From assembly GCA_028713675.1 (NCBI GenBank), contig JAQTNV010000034.1, forward strand, positions 1 to 35,164: 35,164 nucleotides of DNA, written 5' to 3'. The notes below the pieces were generated by a model, which was given only the letters and a program-made list of their open reading frames with translations, had not been told where the DNA came from and did no database searches. Origin of the DNA: a bacterium (GTDB lineage: Bacteria; Desulfobacterota; JAPLJL01). Shown in pieces: positions 23,615-31,567 of this stretch (position 1 is its first letter; each line of letters begins with the position of its first letter). The translations under genes were made by a program, and so were the position numbers.

Positions 23615-24841
23615 GTGGAGAAGAAAGTATTTTTCTTTTGTCTCACCCTGGTTTTATTTTTTCTCACCTGCTTTTCCTTCGCCCCGCCATCCCGTTCCGC
23701 CGAGCCCGCCTCTAAGCCCCAGTATGTGATCAAATGGGGCACCCTCGCCCCGGAAAATACCGTCTGGGGGGCGAATGCCCTGGCGATCTCCAAGGAAATA
23801 ACGGAGAAAAGCGGTGGGAGGATTAAAAACATCTGGTATTTCGGCGGGGTAATGGGGGATGAACCGGACATGGTCAGGAAAGCCCGGATTAATCAGATCC
23901 AGGGCTTTTCCCTCCTGACCATCGGGATTTCCAAGGTAACCCCCGAGTTGACGGCTTTTTCGCTTCCCTTTCTTTTCCGGAACTATGACGACATAGATTG
24001 CGTATTTGACCGAATCTGGCCTTTGGTGGAGAAAACCGCCGAGCAGAAAGGGTACGTAGTGCTCGGGCGCGCCGACGTCGGATTCAGCATATTCTTCAGC
24101 AAGAAAAATCTCGCCGATATCGCGGAAATAAAGAAAGCCAAAGTCTGGAAGTGGTCCGGCATCGATCTGCCTCTCGAGGAACTGTCAAGTTTTATGTTCG
24201 GGATGGATAATTTTGTCACCCTGGCCCTGCCTGATGTTCTGACCGCCCTGCAAACCGGGATGGTGGATACCGTTTACGGGACCTATTACACCGCGCTCGC
24301 CCTGCAGTGGCAGACCCAGTTCAAATACATGACCGATGTCGATGTCACCGGAGGGGCCTATGCCCCGTCCCTGATGTTTATTAAAAAAGATGTTTTTGAA
24401 TCGCTGCCCCCGGACCTGCAGAAGATCGTCCGGGAGACTTGTGACAAGCATTTCGCCATTATGCGCAGGGACCTCCGGCAGGACGAGGCCAATGCCAAGG
24501 CGTCACTGTCCAAACGCGGGATCAAATTTATGGAGCTTAACCCGGTACTTTACAACTTGGGAAGAAAATGCATGGAGACCTCGATCTACGAATATTATCG
24601 GCTTCCCGAGGCCAACCTTGATCTGCTCCGCAAGAATGTCGACCAATGCTTAAACAACCTTTATGCGGCGGCGGGGAAAGAGCTTAATCTTCCCCAGCCT
24701 TCTCCGGAGCGCACGGAGAAGCTGGTCCGGACCTTCCTCGATATGGAAGGAAAACTCTTTTCCCGGAATTTCGTCGGCCAGATTCTCCAGGCTCGGGACC
24801 AGTGCGTGAAGGGAAAAGACGCCTCGCCGAAATCGAAATGA
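23615..24841 (+). CDS. DctP-type periplasmic substrate-binding protein (orphan, atypical)
   Basis: 408 residues from the GTG at 23615, set by AAAGGAGG 8 bases upstream and by the signal peptide that begins there (KKVFFFCLTLVLFFLTCFSFAPPSRSA). The DctP fold is visible: VIKWGTLAPENTVWGANALAISKEI, GGRIKNIWYFGGVMGDEPDMVRKARINQIQG, FSLPFLFRNYDDID, FALPDVLTAL-like TLALPDVLTALQTGMVDTVYGTYYTAL, SLMFIKKDVFESLPPDLQKIV. TRAP binding proteins usually have an Arg in a K-I-R-V context that holds carboxylates; the equivalent stretch here reads KVWKW, so the ligand may not be an organic acid. No DctQ/DctM membrane genes are in the window. Context suggests a hydrophobic-substrate shuttle. Confidence 0.85.
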   Translation: MEKKVFFFCLTLVLFFLTCFSFAPPSRSAEPASKPQYVIKWGTLAPENTVWGANALAISKEITEKSGGRIKNIWYFGGVMGDEPDMVRKARINQIQGFSLLTIGISKVTPELTAFSLPFLFRNYDDIDCVFDRIWPLVEKTAEQKGYVVLGRADVGFSIFFSKKNLADIAEIKKAKVWKWSGIDLPLEELSSFMFGMDNFVTLALPDVLTALQTGMVDTVYGTYYTALALQWQTQFKYMTDVDVTGGAYAPSLMFIKKDVFESLPPDLQKIVRETCDKHFAIMRRDLRQDEANAKASLSKRGIKFMELNPVLYNLGRKCMETSIYEYYRLPEANLDLLRKNVDQCLNNLYAAAGKELNLPQPSPERTEKLVRTFLDMEGKLFSRNFVGQILQARDQCVKGKDASPKSK

Positions 24842-24847
24842 TTTTTT

Positions 24848-24873
24848 CCGGATTCTCTCCCGGGGGAATCCGG
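24848..24873 (+). other. Hairpin after the DctP-like gene
   Basis: CCGGATTC (24848-24855) pairs with GAATCCGG (24866-24873) around a 10-base loop. No T-run follows; it may protect the mRNA 3' end ahead of the true terminator. Confidence 0.4.
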
Positions 24874-24897
24874 TTACAACCCTTTTTCAAACAGAAA

Positions 24898-24929
24898 GAA
24901 GAGGCCCTGATCACGGGCCTCTTCTTTTA
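24898..24929 (+). terminator. Terminator of the second operon
   Basis: A perfect 10-bp stem, GAAGAGGCCC (24898-24907) and GGGCCTCTTC (24915-24924), 7-base loop, then TTTTAT. Same core as the hairpins at 1256 and 3230. Confidence 0.92.
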
Positions 24930-25110
24930 TCCCATTTATAATAACCGGCACCCTCCCTGGATTAATATTCCCCTCCCCCTTGCGAAGCTTTGGCGTAGTA
25001 GGATTGGCGCAGGCGGGGGTACCGCCTGGCTATTTTCTCCCTTTTTAATCAAACGAAAAATAATCTGAATTTCTTCTGCTCGGATTTTTGGGGATAGGAC
25101 AGGTTCAGCT
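24930..25110. repeat. Partial R/S repeat and module-P upstream region
   Basis: ATAACCGGCACCCTCCC matches the R left edge; the R core is missing and an S-like stretch (GCGAAGCTTTGGCGTAGTAGG) follows. Then TTAATCAAAC and CTGAATTTCTTCTGCTCGG lead into promoter module P. No gene. Confidence 0.55.
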
Positions 25111-25117
25111 GCTTTTA

Positions 25118-25145
25118 TTGCCCCCCTCGCTCAAGGTTATATAAT
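25118..25145 (+). promoter_or_regulatory. Promoter module P, copy 2
   Basis: TTGCCC (25118-25123), 16-base spacer ending AAGGTTA, consensus TATAAT (25140-25145). It is 37 bases before the metallophosphoesterase start codon. Confidence 0.75.
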
Positions 25146-25182
25146 GGGGAAAAATTAATACGATAACTTTAGGAGATAGGAA

Positions 25183-26667
25183 ATGATTCAATCGCAAAAA
25201 AATTTTAGGCCGGGGGTTGCCCTTGGGGCAATTGTTATGGCTTTCTTCTTTTCCGATGGTTGCGGCGGAGGTAACGGATCAGCTGTTCCCGCGATCCCTT
25301 CAGCCCTACGGGCTACAGCTGTTTCTTGTTCCGAAATCGACCTTGGCTGGATAGATAGTTCTGATAATGAAGTTGGATTCAAAATTGAACGTAAGAAATC
25401 GGGAGGAGATTACATTCTTGTGAATAATATTTTAGCTAATGAAGAAAGTTATCAGGACAAGGGACTTGATTGTGAAAATACTTATTACTATCGGGTTTTA
25501 GCTTTTAATGGTGCAGGTGATTCCGAATATTCCAATGATGTTTCCTCCGCGACTTATCCCTGCTCTCAAATGGAGTCACAAGAATCCTCGCAGCTGATTG
25601 CGGGACCTTTCCTTTTCGGGGTGACCAAGGACAGCGCAACAATTACTTGGCAGACAGATCGTAAGGGAAGGGTGGTAGTGGAATACGGTTCAACCGAGAG
25701 CTATGGAAAACAAGCTTACGGTCAAAGCAACAGGGTAACGTTGGGAACAAATGATTTTTACGTGAACACGGTCTCCGTCGGGGGCCTGGAGCCGAGGACT
25801 TGGACGCATTACCGGATCGTTTCTCTCAATCGGCGGTCCCAGGATTTCAGTTTCCGCACCGCCCCGGCCCCAGGGGACGAGTACCGTTTCCTGGTTTACG
25901 GAGATTCCCGGCCGGCCCAGCCGGTATCTCTGGCAGCGCCGGACGACAGCGTTCATCAGGCGATTTTAAGCAAAATGAAGGAGCGGAATCCAGACTTCGT
26001 GATCAACGCCGGCGACTTGGTTGAAGCTGGTCCAGATCCCGCGGAGTGGGTCCATTTCTTTTCGATCCTGAGTTTTTTCCCTTCCGATATTCCTTATTAC
26101 CCGGTTCTGGGCAATCACGACCAGGGCGGGGAGTCGATCATTTCCGGTTTTTTCGGCACGCCGCCCGATGTTTATTACAGCTTTGATTATGGGGATTCGC
26201 ATTTCACTATAATCAATTCCTACCTGGATTTTTCTCCCCAGAGCGTTCAATACCGGTGGCTGGCGCAGGATCTTTCCGACGCCAAGCAACGAGAGGGAAT
26301 CACCCGACTTTTCGCCTTCATGCACGCCCCGGCTTATTGCAGCGCCCCGGAGCACACCGATGACCAAGAAGTCCGGAACGCCAAGGATTACCTGGCTCCC
26401 CTATTCACTGACCAGGGGGTAAGGATGGTTTTTCAGGGGCATGTTCACGTATATGAGCGAACCGAGGCGATAAATGGGGTGGTTTACATCGTTGCCGGTG
26501 GAGGGGGGGCTCCGCTTCATGATGCCGGCCCGCTGAACACTCAATCCTGGACTGCTTATAAGGAAAGCGCGAATCATTTTGTAGAAATAAATCTGTGGGC
26601 GGATCATATAACGCTGGAAGCCAGGTATAAGGATGGGACTGTTTTTGATAATGCAAACTATTATTAA
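25183..26667 (+). CDS. Fibronectin III / purple acid phosphatase-like metallophosphoesterase lipoprotein
   Basis: 494 residues. The signal segment ends in FFSDGC (Cys27), a plausible lipobox. Residues about 36-125 are a fibronectin type III domain (PSALRATAVSCSEIDLGW...YYYRVLAFNGAGDSEYS); 140-228 are the beta domain that precedes purple acid phosphatase catalytic domains; 233-475 hold the dimetal motifs GDSR (Asp241), GDLVEAG (Asp278), GNHD (310-313), MHAP and GHVHVYER, all present and in order. It should hydrolyse phosphoesters outside the inner membrane. It has its own promoter and stands as a single gene. The first 570 bases are clearly AT-richer than the rest, suggesting a fused origin. 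Confidence 0.9.
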   Translation: MIQSQKNFRPGVALGAIVMAFFFSDGCGGGNGSAVPAIPSALRATAVSCSEIDLGWIDSSDNEVGFKIERKKSGGDYILVNNILANEESYQDKGLDCENTYYYRVLAFNGAGDSEYSNDVSSATYPCSQMESQESSQLIAGPFLFGVTKDSATITWQTDRKGRVVVEYGSTESYGKQAYGQSNRVTLGTNDFYVNTVSVGGLEPRTWTHYRIVSLNRRSQDFSFRTAPAPGDEYRFLVYGDSRPAQPVSLAAPDDSVHQAILSKMKERNPDFVINAGDLVEAGPDPAEWVHFFSILSFFPSDIPYYPVLGNHDQGGESIISGFFGTPPDVYYSFDYGDSHFTIINSYLDFSPQSVQYRWLAQDLSDAKQREGITRLFAFMHAPAYCSAPEHTDDQEVRNAKDYLAPLFTDQGVRMVFQGHVHVYERTEAINGVVYIVAGGGGAPLHDAGPLNTQSWTAYKESANHFVEINLWADHITLEARYKDGTVFDNANYY

Positions 26668-26865
26668 GCATATTCGGGGTGGAAAATTATCTTATAATTC
26701 CCAATAATTTCCTTAAACTGGAGTGGCCTCAGTCCATAATTTTTGCGGCGCCGGGTGATTTCTGTCTTCTGAATTACTGATTTTTCTTTATATTGCTTAA
26801 TCAAACAAAATATCGATCTGAATTTCTTATGCTCGGATTTCGGGGATTGGGGTGGTCCAGCCGTT
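26668..26865. other. AT-rich intergenic spacer
   Basis: No gene visible. From about 26800 it carries the upstream part of module P (TTAATCAAACAAAA, CTGAATTTCTTATGCTCGG). Confidence 0.5.
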
Positions 26866-26869
26866 TTTA

Positions 26870-26897
26870 TTGACCCCTAACCCCAAAGTTATAGAAT
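26870..26897 (+). promoter_or_regulatory. Promoter module P, copy 3
   Basis: TTGACC (26870-26875), 16-base spacer ending AAAGTTA, TAGAAT (26892-26897), then a 60-base leader to the 26959 start. The leader's first 30 bases reappear at 32044. Confidence 0.75.
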
Positions 26898-26958
26898 GGT
26901 TGGCGGAAAGCGGGGAAATTGAAAAAACAGAAGGGAAAACAAGGAAGGAACCGCATCT

Positions 26959-28359
26959 ATGAGCAAAAAGAGAGTGGTCATCATCGGCAGCGGAGTCGGC
27001 GGATCGGGCGTGGGCGCGCTCCTCGCGCATTCGGGGAATTACGAGGTTTCCCTTTACGAGCGCAACAAACTGATCGGGGGACGCTTCGCCTCCTACGAAA
27101 AGGACGGCTATAAAATCGATGTCGGGTGCCATTTGATCGCCAATGGCGACAAGGGCACGCTGGGGGAGATTCTGAACCGGGTCGGCCGGCCCGACTGGGT
27201 GAAGTGGCAATACGCGCTCAAACCCGCGCCGGTCATCAACTTCAAGGGCAAGCGGGTGCGCCTCCCCAAGGAGATGAGCGGCCTCGGCCTTCCCGACGAG
27301 GAAATCGAGAAGATCAAGGAGTTCTACTTCCGGGTCCTTTCCATGCCGGAGTCGGAATACGAAGAGTGGGAGAAGCGGAGCGTCTATTCCCTGATGCAGG
27401 AGTATTCGAAGAACGAGACCGTGCGCGCGGTTTTCGGCCTTTTATCCTCCATTTATTTCGTCATCACGGACCAGGAAACCCCGGTCAGCGAGTATGCCCT
27501 CTGCTCCAAGCAGATGGTGACCACCCGGGGCAACGGTTATCCCCTGGGCGGCACCGGCAGCGTTCCTGAGGCGTACGTCAAGAGCATCAGGGAGGACGGC
27601 GGACAGGTATTTCTCAATGCGCCGATCGAGAGAATCGCGGTGGAAAACGGAGAGGCGAAAGGGGTGATTTTAAAGGACGGGAAGAAGATCGAGGCCGATA
27701 TCGTGATCTCCAACGCCGGCAACAAGCCCACGGTCGATTTCCTGGCGGGCCGGAAGCATTACCGCCCCGAGGTGCTCGCGCGCCTGGACAAATATGAGTA
27801 CTCCCAGTGCGGCTCTACGCTGAAGATCGCGCTGGACGAGCCGATCTCGGACGAGAGGATGGTGATGTTCATCGGACGAGACGATCTCGACGCCGTGGAG
27901 GAGGAACGCCGGCAGGGGATCATCCCCGAGGTGCTGACCGATGTGATGTGCCCGGTGATCTCCAACCTGGATCCCAAGTCCTGCCCGGAGGGGCGCCAGC
28001 TCATTTTCGCGGGGGGAGGCCAGAACCCGATCCCGAAGAATGCGGACGATAAGTGGTTTAAAAAGCTCGAGGAATCCATGTTCAACGCGGTCAAGGTCAT
28101 TTTCCCCGGGATCGAGAAACATATCATCTGGAAAACTTTTACCTCCAGCCGGGAAATCGACCACATGTTCGGCGAGGGCGGCAACATCATCGGCATCTCC
28201 CAGAAAATCGGCCAGATCGGCCCGGACCGGCCCTTCATGGTGGACCCCTGCGTAAGGAACCTCTACCACTGCAGCGCGGACTCCGGGATGCACGGCATCG
28301 GCGGAGAACTTGCAGCTGATGCTGCACTCAGGCTTTTCGAGATTCTCGAGTCAAAGTAG
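26959..28359 (+). CDS. CrtI-like NAD(P)/FAD-dependent oxidoreductase C
   Basis: 466 residues. N-terminal dinucleotide fold VVIIGSGVGGSGVGALLAHSGNYEVSLYERN (Gly10/12/15; acidic Glu at the end of strand 2), followed by IGGRFASYEKDGYKIDVGCH as in phytoene-desaturase relatives; LYHCSADSGMHGIGGELAADAALRLFE near the C-terminus is the closing FAD-binding motif. Substrate unknown. AAGGAAGGAA precedes the ATG by several bases. A close paralogue (same length, most residues shared) lies at 32160. Next to it in the same orientation is another CrtI-like gene, with a scar of the paralogue's 3' end between them. Driven by module P. Confidence 0.9.
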   Translation: MSKKRVVIIGSGVGGSGVGALLAHSGNYEVSLYERNKLIGGRFASYEKDGYKIDVGCHLIANGDKGTLGEILNRVGRPDWVKWQYALKPAPVINFKGKRVRLPKEMSGLGLPDEEIEKIKEFYFRVLSMPESEYEEWEKRSVYSLMQEYSKNETVRAVFGLLSSIYFVITDQETPVSEYALCSKQMVTTRGNGYPLGGTGSVPEAYVKSIREDGGQVFLNAPIERIAVENGEAKGVILKDGKKIEADIVISNAGNKPTVDFLAGRKHYRPEVLARLDKYEYSQCGSTLKIALDEPISDERMVMFIGRDDLDAVEEERRQGIIPEVLTDVMCPVISNLDPKSCPEGRQLIFAGGGQNPIPKNADDKWFKKLEESMFNAVKVIFPGIEKHIIWKTFTSSREIDHMFGEGGNIIGISQKIGQIGPDRPFMVDPCVRNLYHCSADSGMHGIGGELAADAALRLFEILESK

Positions 28360-28419
28360 TATTAACGGCGGCCGATTTATCCCGAGCACGTTCGTTTCAA
28401 TCAGCATAGACATAGCGAG

Positions 28420-28470
28420 GGACAGCGCCCTCCGGCTCTTTGAACTGTTGGAATCGAAATAGGAAAAACC
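28420..28470 (+). pseudogene. 3'-end remnant of an oxidoreductase gene (scar)
   Basis: These 51 bases match 33518-33568 at 49 positions. In frame they encode the last 13 codons of the 32160-type gene (DSALRLFELLESK) and a stop (TAG here, TAA there), plus the following GAAAAACC-like bases. The real gene upstream ends separately at 28359 with a different 3' end, so this is an extra, orphan C-terminus. Confidence 0.75.
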
Positions 28471-28511
28471 AAGATATAAAATGTTCCATTAAATTCATTA
28501 AGAGGAAGATC

Positions 28512-30086
28512 ATGTTCAGCAAAAAAGGCCAGAAGAACGATTACGACGCAATAGTCATCGGGAGCGGCATCGGGGGACTGACCGCCGGGGCCTACCTGGC
28601 CCGGAAGAAAACCCGGGTCCTCGTCTGCGAGCAGAACCACCAGCCCGGCGGCTGCTTCAATTCCTTCATCCGGAAAGGCTACACCTTTGACGGTGGGATC
28701 CAGGGGTGCGAGGACTCGGGGATGCTGCACGCCATGCTCCGGCAGCTGGGGATCCTCGACCGGATCACGCTGACCTGCGGGAAATCCGCCTGGGCCGCGC
28801 CGGACATCTTCGTGCCTTTCCCCACCTACGCCGGGCTCGCGGAGTTCTACCGGAAGCTCGAGGCGGTTTACCCGGGCGAAGTACCGGCCCTCCGGGAGGT
28901 CAGCGGCGAGGTCCAGAGGCTCTGCAAGGTCTTCGAGGGTGTGTTCGGCGCCCCCAACCCCGGCTTCCAGTCGTTTTTCCAGTTCCTCGCCACCCTGGTG
29001 AAATGGCTCCCCCGGCACGTCGGGGCCCTGAAGGACATGGGCTTCTTCCTCCGCCTGCTCAACACCCCGGTCGATGATTACCTGAAAACGAAATTCAAGG
29101 ACCCGCGGCCGGCCCGGATGCTCTCCCAGACCATTTACCGGGGGAGCGGCGCCTCCTTCGCCATGCCGTTCTTTTATTTTTTCACCCAGTATTTCTATCC
29201 CCGGGGCGGGGTCCAGGTCCTCCCCAACCTGCTCGCCAGCTACATCGCGGAAAACGGGGGGGAGGTCAGGTGCAAGACGCTGGTCAAGGAGATCATTTTC
29301 GAGGACGGCAAAGCCCGCGGGGTAAAACTGGAGAGCGGCGAAAGTATCCGCGCACCCTTCGTGATCAGCAACGCCGACGCCCGGGCCACTTTCCTGAAGA
29401 TGCTCCCGCCGGAGGCCACCCCGGATGATTACCGGGAGCGCCTGCAGAAGAGCGAGGTTTCGGAATCCATGTTTTCGGTGTTCTTGGGCGTGGACATCCC
29501 GCCGGAGAAGCTGCCGGTCCAGGGCTGCCAGCACGTGTTCTACCTGACCAGTTTCGACGGGGTGGGGTTCGACGATGTCGAGAAGGACCCGGATTATTAC
29601 AAAAAGTCGTTCATCATGGTCATGATCCCCTCCATGGAAGACCCCACCCTGGCCCCTCCCGGGAAGAGCGTGATCATCCTGCAGACGGCCGCGGTCAGGG
29701 AATTCGCCAACGCCTGGGGGGCCCCGGACGGGAAAAGGACCGAGGAATACAAGAGAATCAAGGAAAAGGTGGCGGACCAGCTGATCGCCAACGTGGAAAA
29801 GATCATCCCGGGTTTGTCCTCCAAGATCGAAATGAAAATCACCGCCTCGCCCCTGACTTACTACCGCTACACCATGAACAGCGGGGGGGCCACGGGAGGG
29901 TGGTCAAAGCATATCGACCGGACTTTCGGCCGGGGCCTGAAGGGATACATGAACGTCTTCTCCCCGGTTAAAAACCTCTACCTCTGCGGCCACTGGACCT
30001 CGGTCTTGGGCGGGGCGCCCATCGGGATGACGACCGGCCGGATGGTCGCCGCCATTGTCAACACCAGGCTAAGATGGGGGATATAA
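28512..30086 (+). CDS. CrtI/carotenoid-isomerase-like FAD oxidoreductase D
   Basis: 524 residues from the ATG at 28512; AGAGGAAG lies just ahead, and earlier in-frame starts would run into the scar. Dinucleotide fold YDAIVIGSGIGGLTAGAYLARKKTRVLVCEQN (Gly17/19/22), then QPGGCFNSFIRKGYTFDGGIQG, a typical COG1233 arrangement, and the C-terminal NLYLCGHWTSVLGGAPIGMTTGRMVA. It is more divergent from the other four than they are pairwise, and longer, with a helical insert around residues 150-215 (FQFLATLVKWLPRHVGALKDMGFFLRLL) that could contact membrane or lipid. Reaction unknown. It has no terminator of its own; S palindromes follow. Confidence 0.88.
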   Translation: MFSKKGQKNDYDAIVIGSGIGGLTAGAYLARKKTRVLVCEQNHQPGGCFNSFIRKGYTFDGGIQGCEDSGMLHAMLRQLGILDRITLTCGKSAWAAPDIFVPFPTYAGLAEFYRKLEAVYPGEVPALREVSGEVQRLCKVFEGVFGAPNPGFQSFFQFLATLVKWLPRHVGALKDMGFFLRLLNTPVDDYLKTKFKDPRPARMLSQTIYRGSGASFAMPFFYFFTQYFYPRGGVQVLPNLLASYIAENGGEVRCKTLVKEIIFEDGKARGVKLESGESIRAPFVISNADARATFLKMLPPEATPDDYRERLQKSEVSESMFSVFLGVDIPPEKLPVQGCQHVFYLTSFDGVGFDDVEKDPDYYKKSFIMVMIPSMEDPTLAPPGKSVIILQTAAVREFANAWGAPDGKRTEEYKRIKEKVADQLIANVEKIIPGLSSKIEMKITASPLTYYRYTMNSGGATGGWSKHIDRTFGRGLKGYMNVFSPVKNLYLCGHWTSVLGGAPIGMTTGRMVAAIVNTRLRWGI

Positions 30087-30400
30087 ATCAGCCGGCGGTA
30101 TGTACCCCTCAATTCTGCGACGGCTGAAGGGGGGTGGCGGCCTGCCCTCCGTAGCTTTAGCGAAGGCAGGGCCCGCCCTCCGACCTGCCCTCCGAAGCTA
30201 TATCCTTACAAAGCTTTAGCCCAGAAGGAAGCTTTAGCGTAGGGTGGATTGGCGAAGGTGGGGCTGCCGCCTCTATTTTTTCTCCTATTTAATCAAGCCA
30301 AAAAACTGATTTGGTTTTCTTATGACCGGAGCAACGTCCTATTGCTTAAATTCAGGACCGCGTTAGGATTACCAGCGTTCCCTGAAAAGTAGGAGGATTT
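30087..30400. repeat. S-type palindrome cluster and decayed module-P upstream region
   Basis: CCTGCCCTCCG...GGCAGGG at 30141-30171 and repeated AAGCTTTAGC units near 30200-30240 form short palindromes of the S type. Then TTAATCAAGC and a CTTATGACCGG stretch match the module-P upstream region, but no matching -35/-10 follows. No gene except the ribosome site of the next. Confidence 0.55.
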
Positions 30401-30640
30401 ATGTTAGAAAGAAAAACGGCCCGAGAAGCCTCTAAAGTTACCCCTGCCAAAGCACCCCGAAAAGGAAGCAAGACCTCACCGTCCGCGCAAAAAGTATTTC
30501 CAGTGAGCCCGGGTTCGATTTCCATTGAGGAACATGCTTATTACCTTTGGGAAAAAGAAGGCCGGCCGGAGAATAAAACCCTTGATTTTTGGCTGAGGGC
30601 GGAAAAAGAAATCCTTTCCAAGGGGAATGGGGGGATATAA
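30401..30640 (+). CDS. DUF2934-family small protein
   Basis: 79 residues. The first 35 are basic, Ala/Pro/Lys-rich and probably disordered. Residues about 44-73 (ISIEEHAYYLWEKEGRPENKTLDFWLRAEKEIL) match the DUF2934 pattern, a short helical motif with A-Y-x-L-W-E-x-E-G-R-P and W-L-x-A-E. The role of this domain is not known. AGGAGG lies 6 bases ahead of the ATG, a strong site. It may be cotranscribed with the next two small genes. Confidence 0.8.
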   Translation: MLERKTAREASKVTPAKAPRKGSKTSPSAQKVFPVSPGSISIEEHAYYLWEKEGRPENKTLDFWLRAEKEILSKGNGGI

Positions 30641-30736
30641 TTCCACCAATTCCGTTCCGGGGGTGAATAAAAATTAAAGTCAGGCCAAGAAATTGCAGGT
30701 TCGAGACCGGATAGTCGGAACAAAGGATCAACAATA

Positions 30737-31171
30737 ATGGAATTAAAAAGCAAAAAAGAGATTTCTTGGAGTGTTTTGCAATATCATTTCTCGGATCGAA
30801 TTAAAAGGGAAAAAATCTATAACAAATTTTTATTTGCCAAATCAAAAAGCGGCAGTCTCGCCTTTGATCTCAAAGTCCTGAAAACCATTTTGCGGGAAGA
30901 TGCCGTCAATCTTTTTACCGGAGATATATCCGAATACCAACTATCAAAAGTTCCTTTTATCCTGGAAAGTTATTCCAAACGGATATCACACGCTCGGCAG
31001 AAGCTGGCGGTGATGAAGAGAAAAAAATTGGCGGGGAGAAACCGGGAATTAAAATCCATAAAAGTTCCCGTTTTGCTGACCGTGCACAAGGACGGATCGG
31101 AACCGGGGCCATTCGACAAGACCGGCAGAACCCGCGCTTTGAGAGGGGGAGGCAATGGATTTTTGCTGTAA
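30737..31171 (+). CDS. Hypothetical basic protein
   Basis: 144 residues, strongly basic, no signal peptide or membrane segment. The N-terminal two thirds look helical (LQYHFSDRIKREKIYNKFLFAKSKSGSLAFDLKVLKTIL, SYSKRISHARQKLAVMKRKKLAGRNREL), as in a nucleic-acid binding or helical-bundle protein; the tail has no clear structure. Not recognised. AAAGGA lies about 10 bases before the ATG. Its last 17 bases overlap the start of the next gene in another frame, an arrangement that suggests translational coupling. Confidence 0.55.
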   Translation: MELKSKKEISWSVLQYHFSDRIKREKIYNKFLFAKSKSGSLAFDLKVLKTILREDAVNLFTGDISEYQLSKVPFILESYSKRISHARQKLAVMKRKKLAGRNRELKSIKVPVLLTVHKDGSEPGPFDKTGRTRALRGGGNGFLL

Positions 31172-31382
31172 AGCCTGCGGCAGAACAGTCGGGATCGACG
31201 AGGAGATTATCCAGGTCAGAGATGGGGAACTGGTTTTAATTCAAGGTGAAATTGATTTCCTCGACGACGAGACGATCGGGTTTCTCCACCGGAACTGTTT
31301 TGACCTGATCATCGGGTCCGGGACCGTCAAGAATCTGGAAAGACTGGAAGCAAAAGCAAAGGCAGAGGAGGTTAAGAATTGA
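31155..31382 (+). CDS. Small putative zinc-binding protein
   Basis: 75 residues. An N-terminal CCKAC pair (Cys4, Cys5, Cys8) and a later HRNC (His46, Cys49 region) could bind one metal ion; the centre is acidic (GEIDFLDDETIGF). A charged helix ends the chain. GAGGGGGAGG is placed ideally before the ATG, giving good support although the gene overlaps its neighbour. The family is unknown. A role with the basic partner is a guess from the overlap. Confidence 0.6.
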   Translation: MDFCCKACGRTVGIDEEIIQVRDGELVLIQGEIDFLDDETIGFLHRNCFDLIIGSGTVKNLERLEAKAKAEEVKN

Positions 31383-31499
31383 AGACGAAAGCGGCAAAGT
31401 AATCCGGACCGCCCTCTGAATTTTCTCCTGTTAAATCAAACCAAAAACCTGTTCTGAATTTCTTCTATCCGATTCTGATGATCGGGCCAGCCGTTTTTA

Positions 31500-31527
31500 T
31501 TGACCCCTGCAATTAAAGTTATAAAAT
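31500..31527 (+). promoter_or_regulatory. Promoter module P, copy 4
   Basis: TTGACC (31500-31505), 16-base spacer ending AAAGTTA, TAAAAT (31522-31527), with CAGCCGTTTTTA before it. It now serves the lipoprotein at 31568. Confidence 0.75.
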
Positions 31528-31567
31528 ACCCTTCAATCGCCTGGCAGCTTAGTGGAGGGAGTAATCC

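Noticed and set aside
14722-30086. Carotenoid biosynthesis cluster
   Set aside because: CrtI-like proteins alone do not show it; no phytoene synthase, GGPP synthase or cyclase gene is present.
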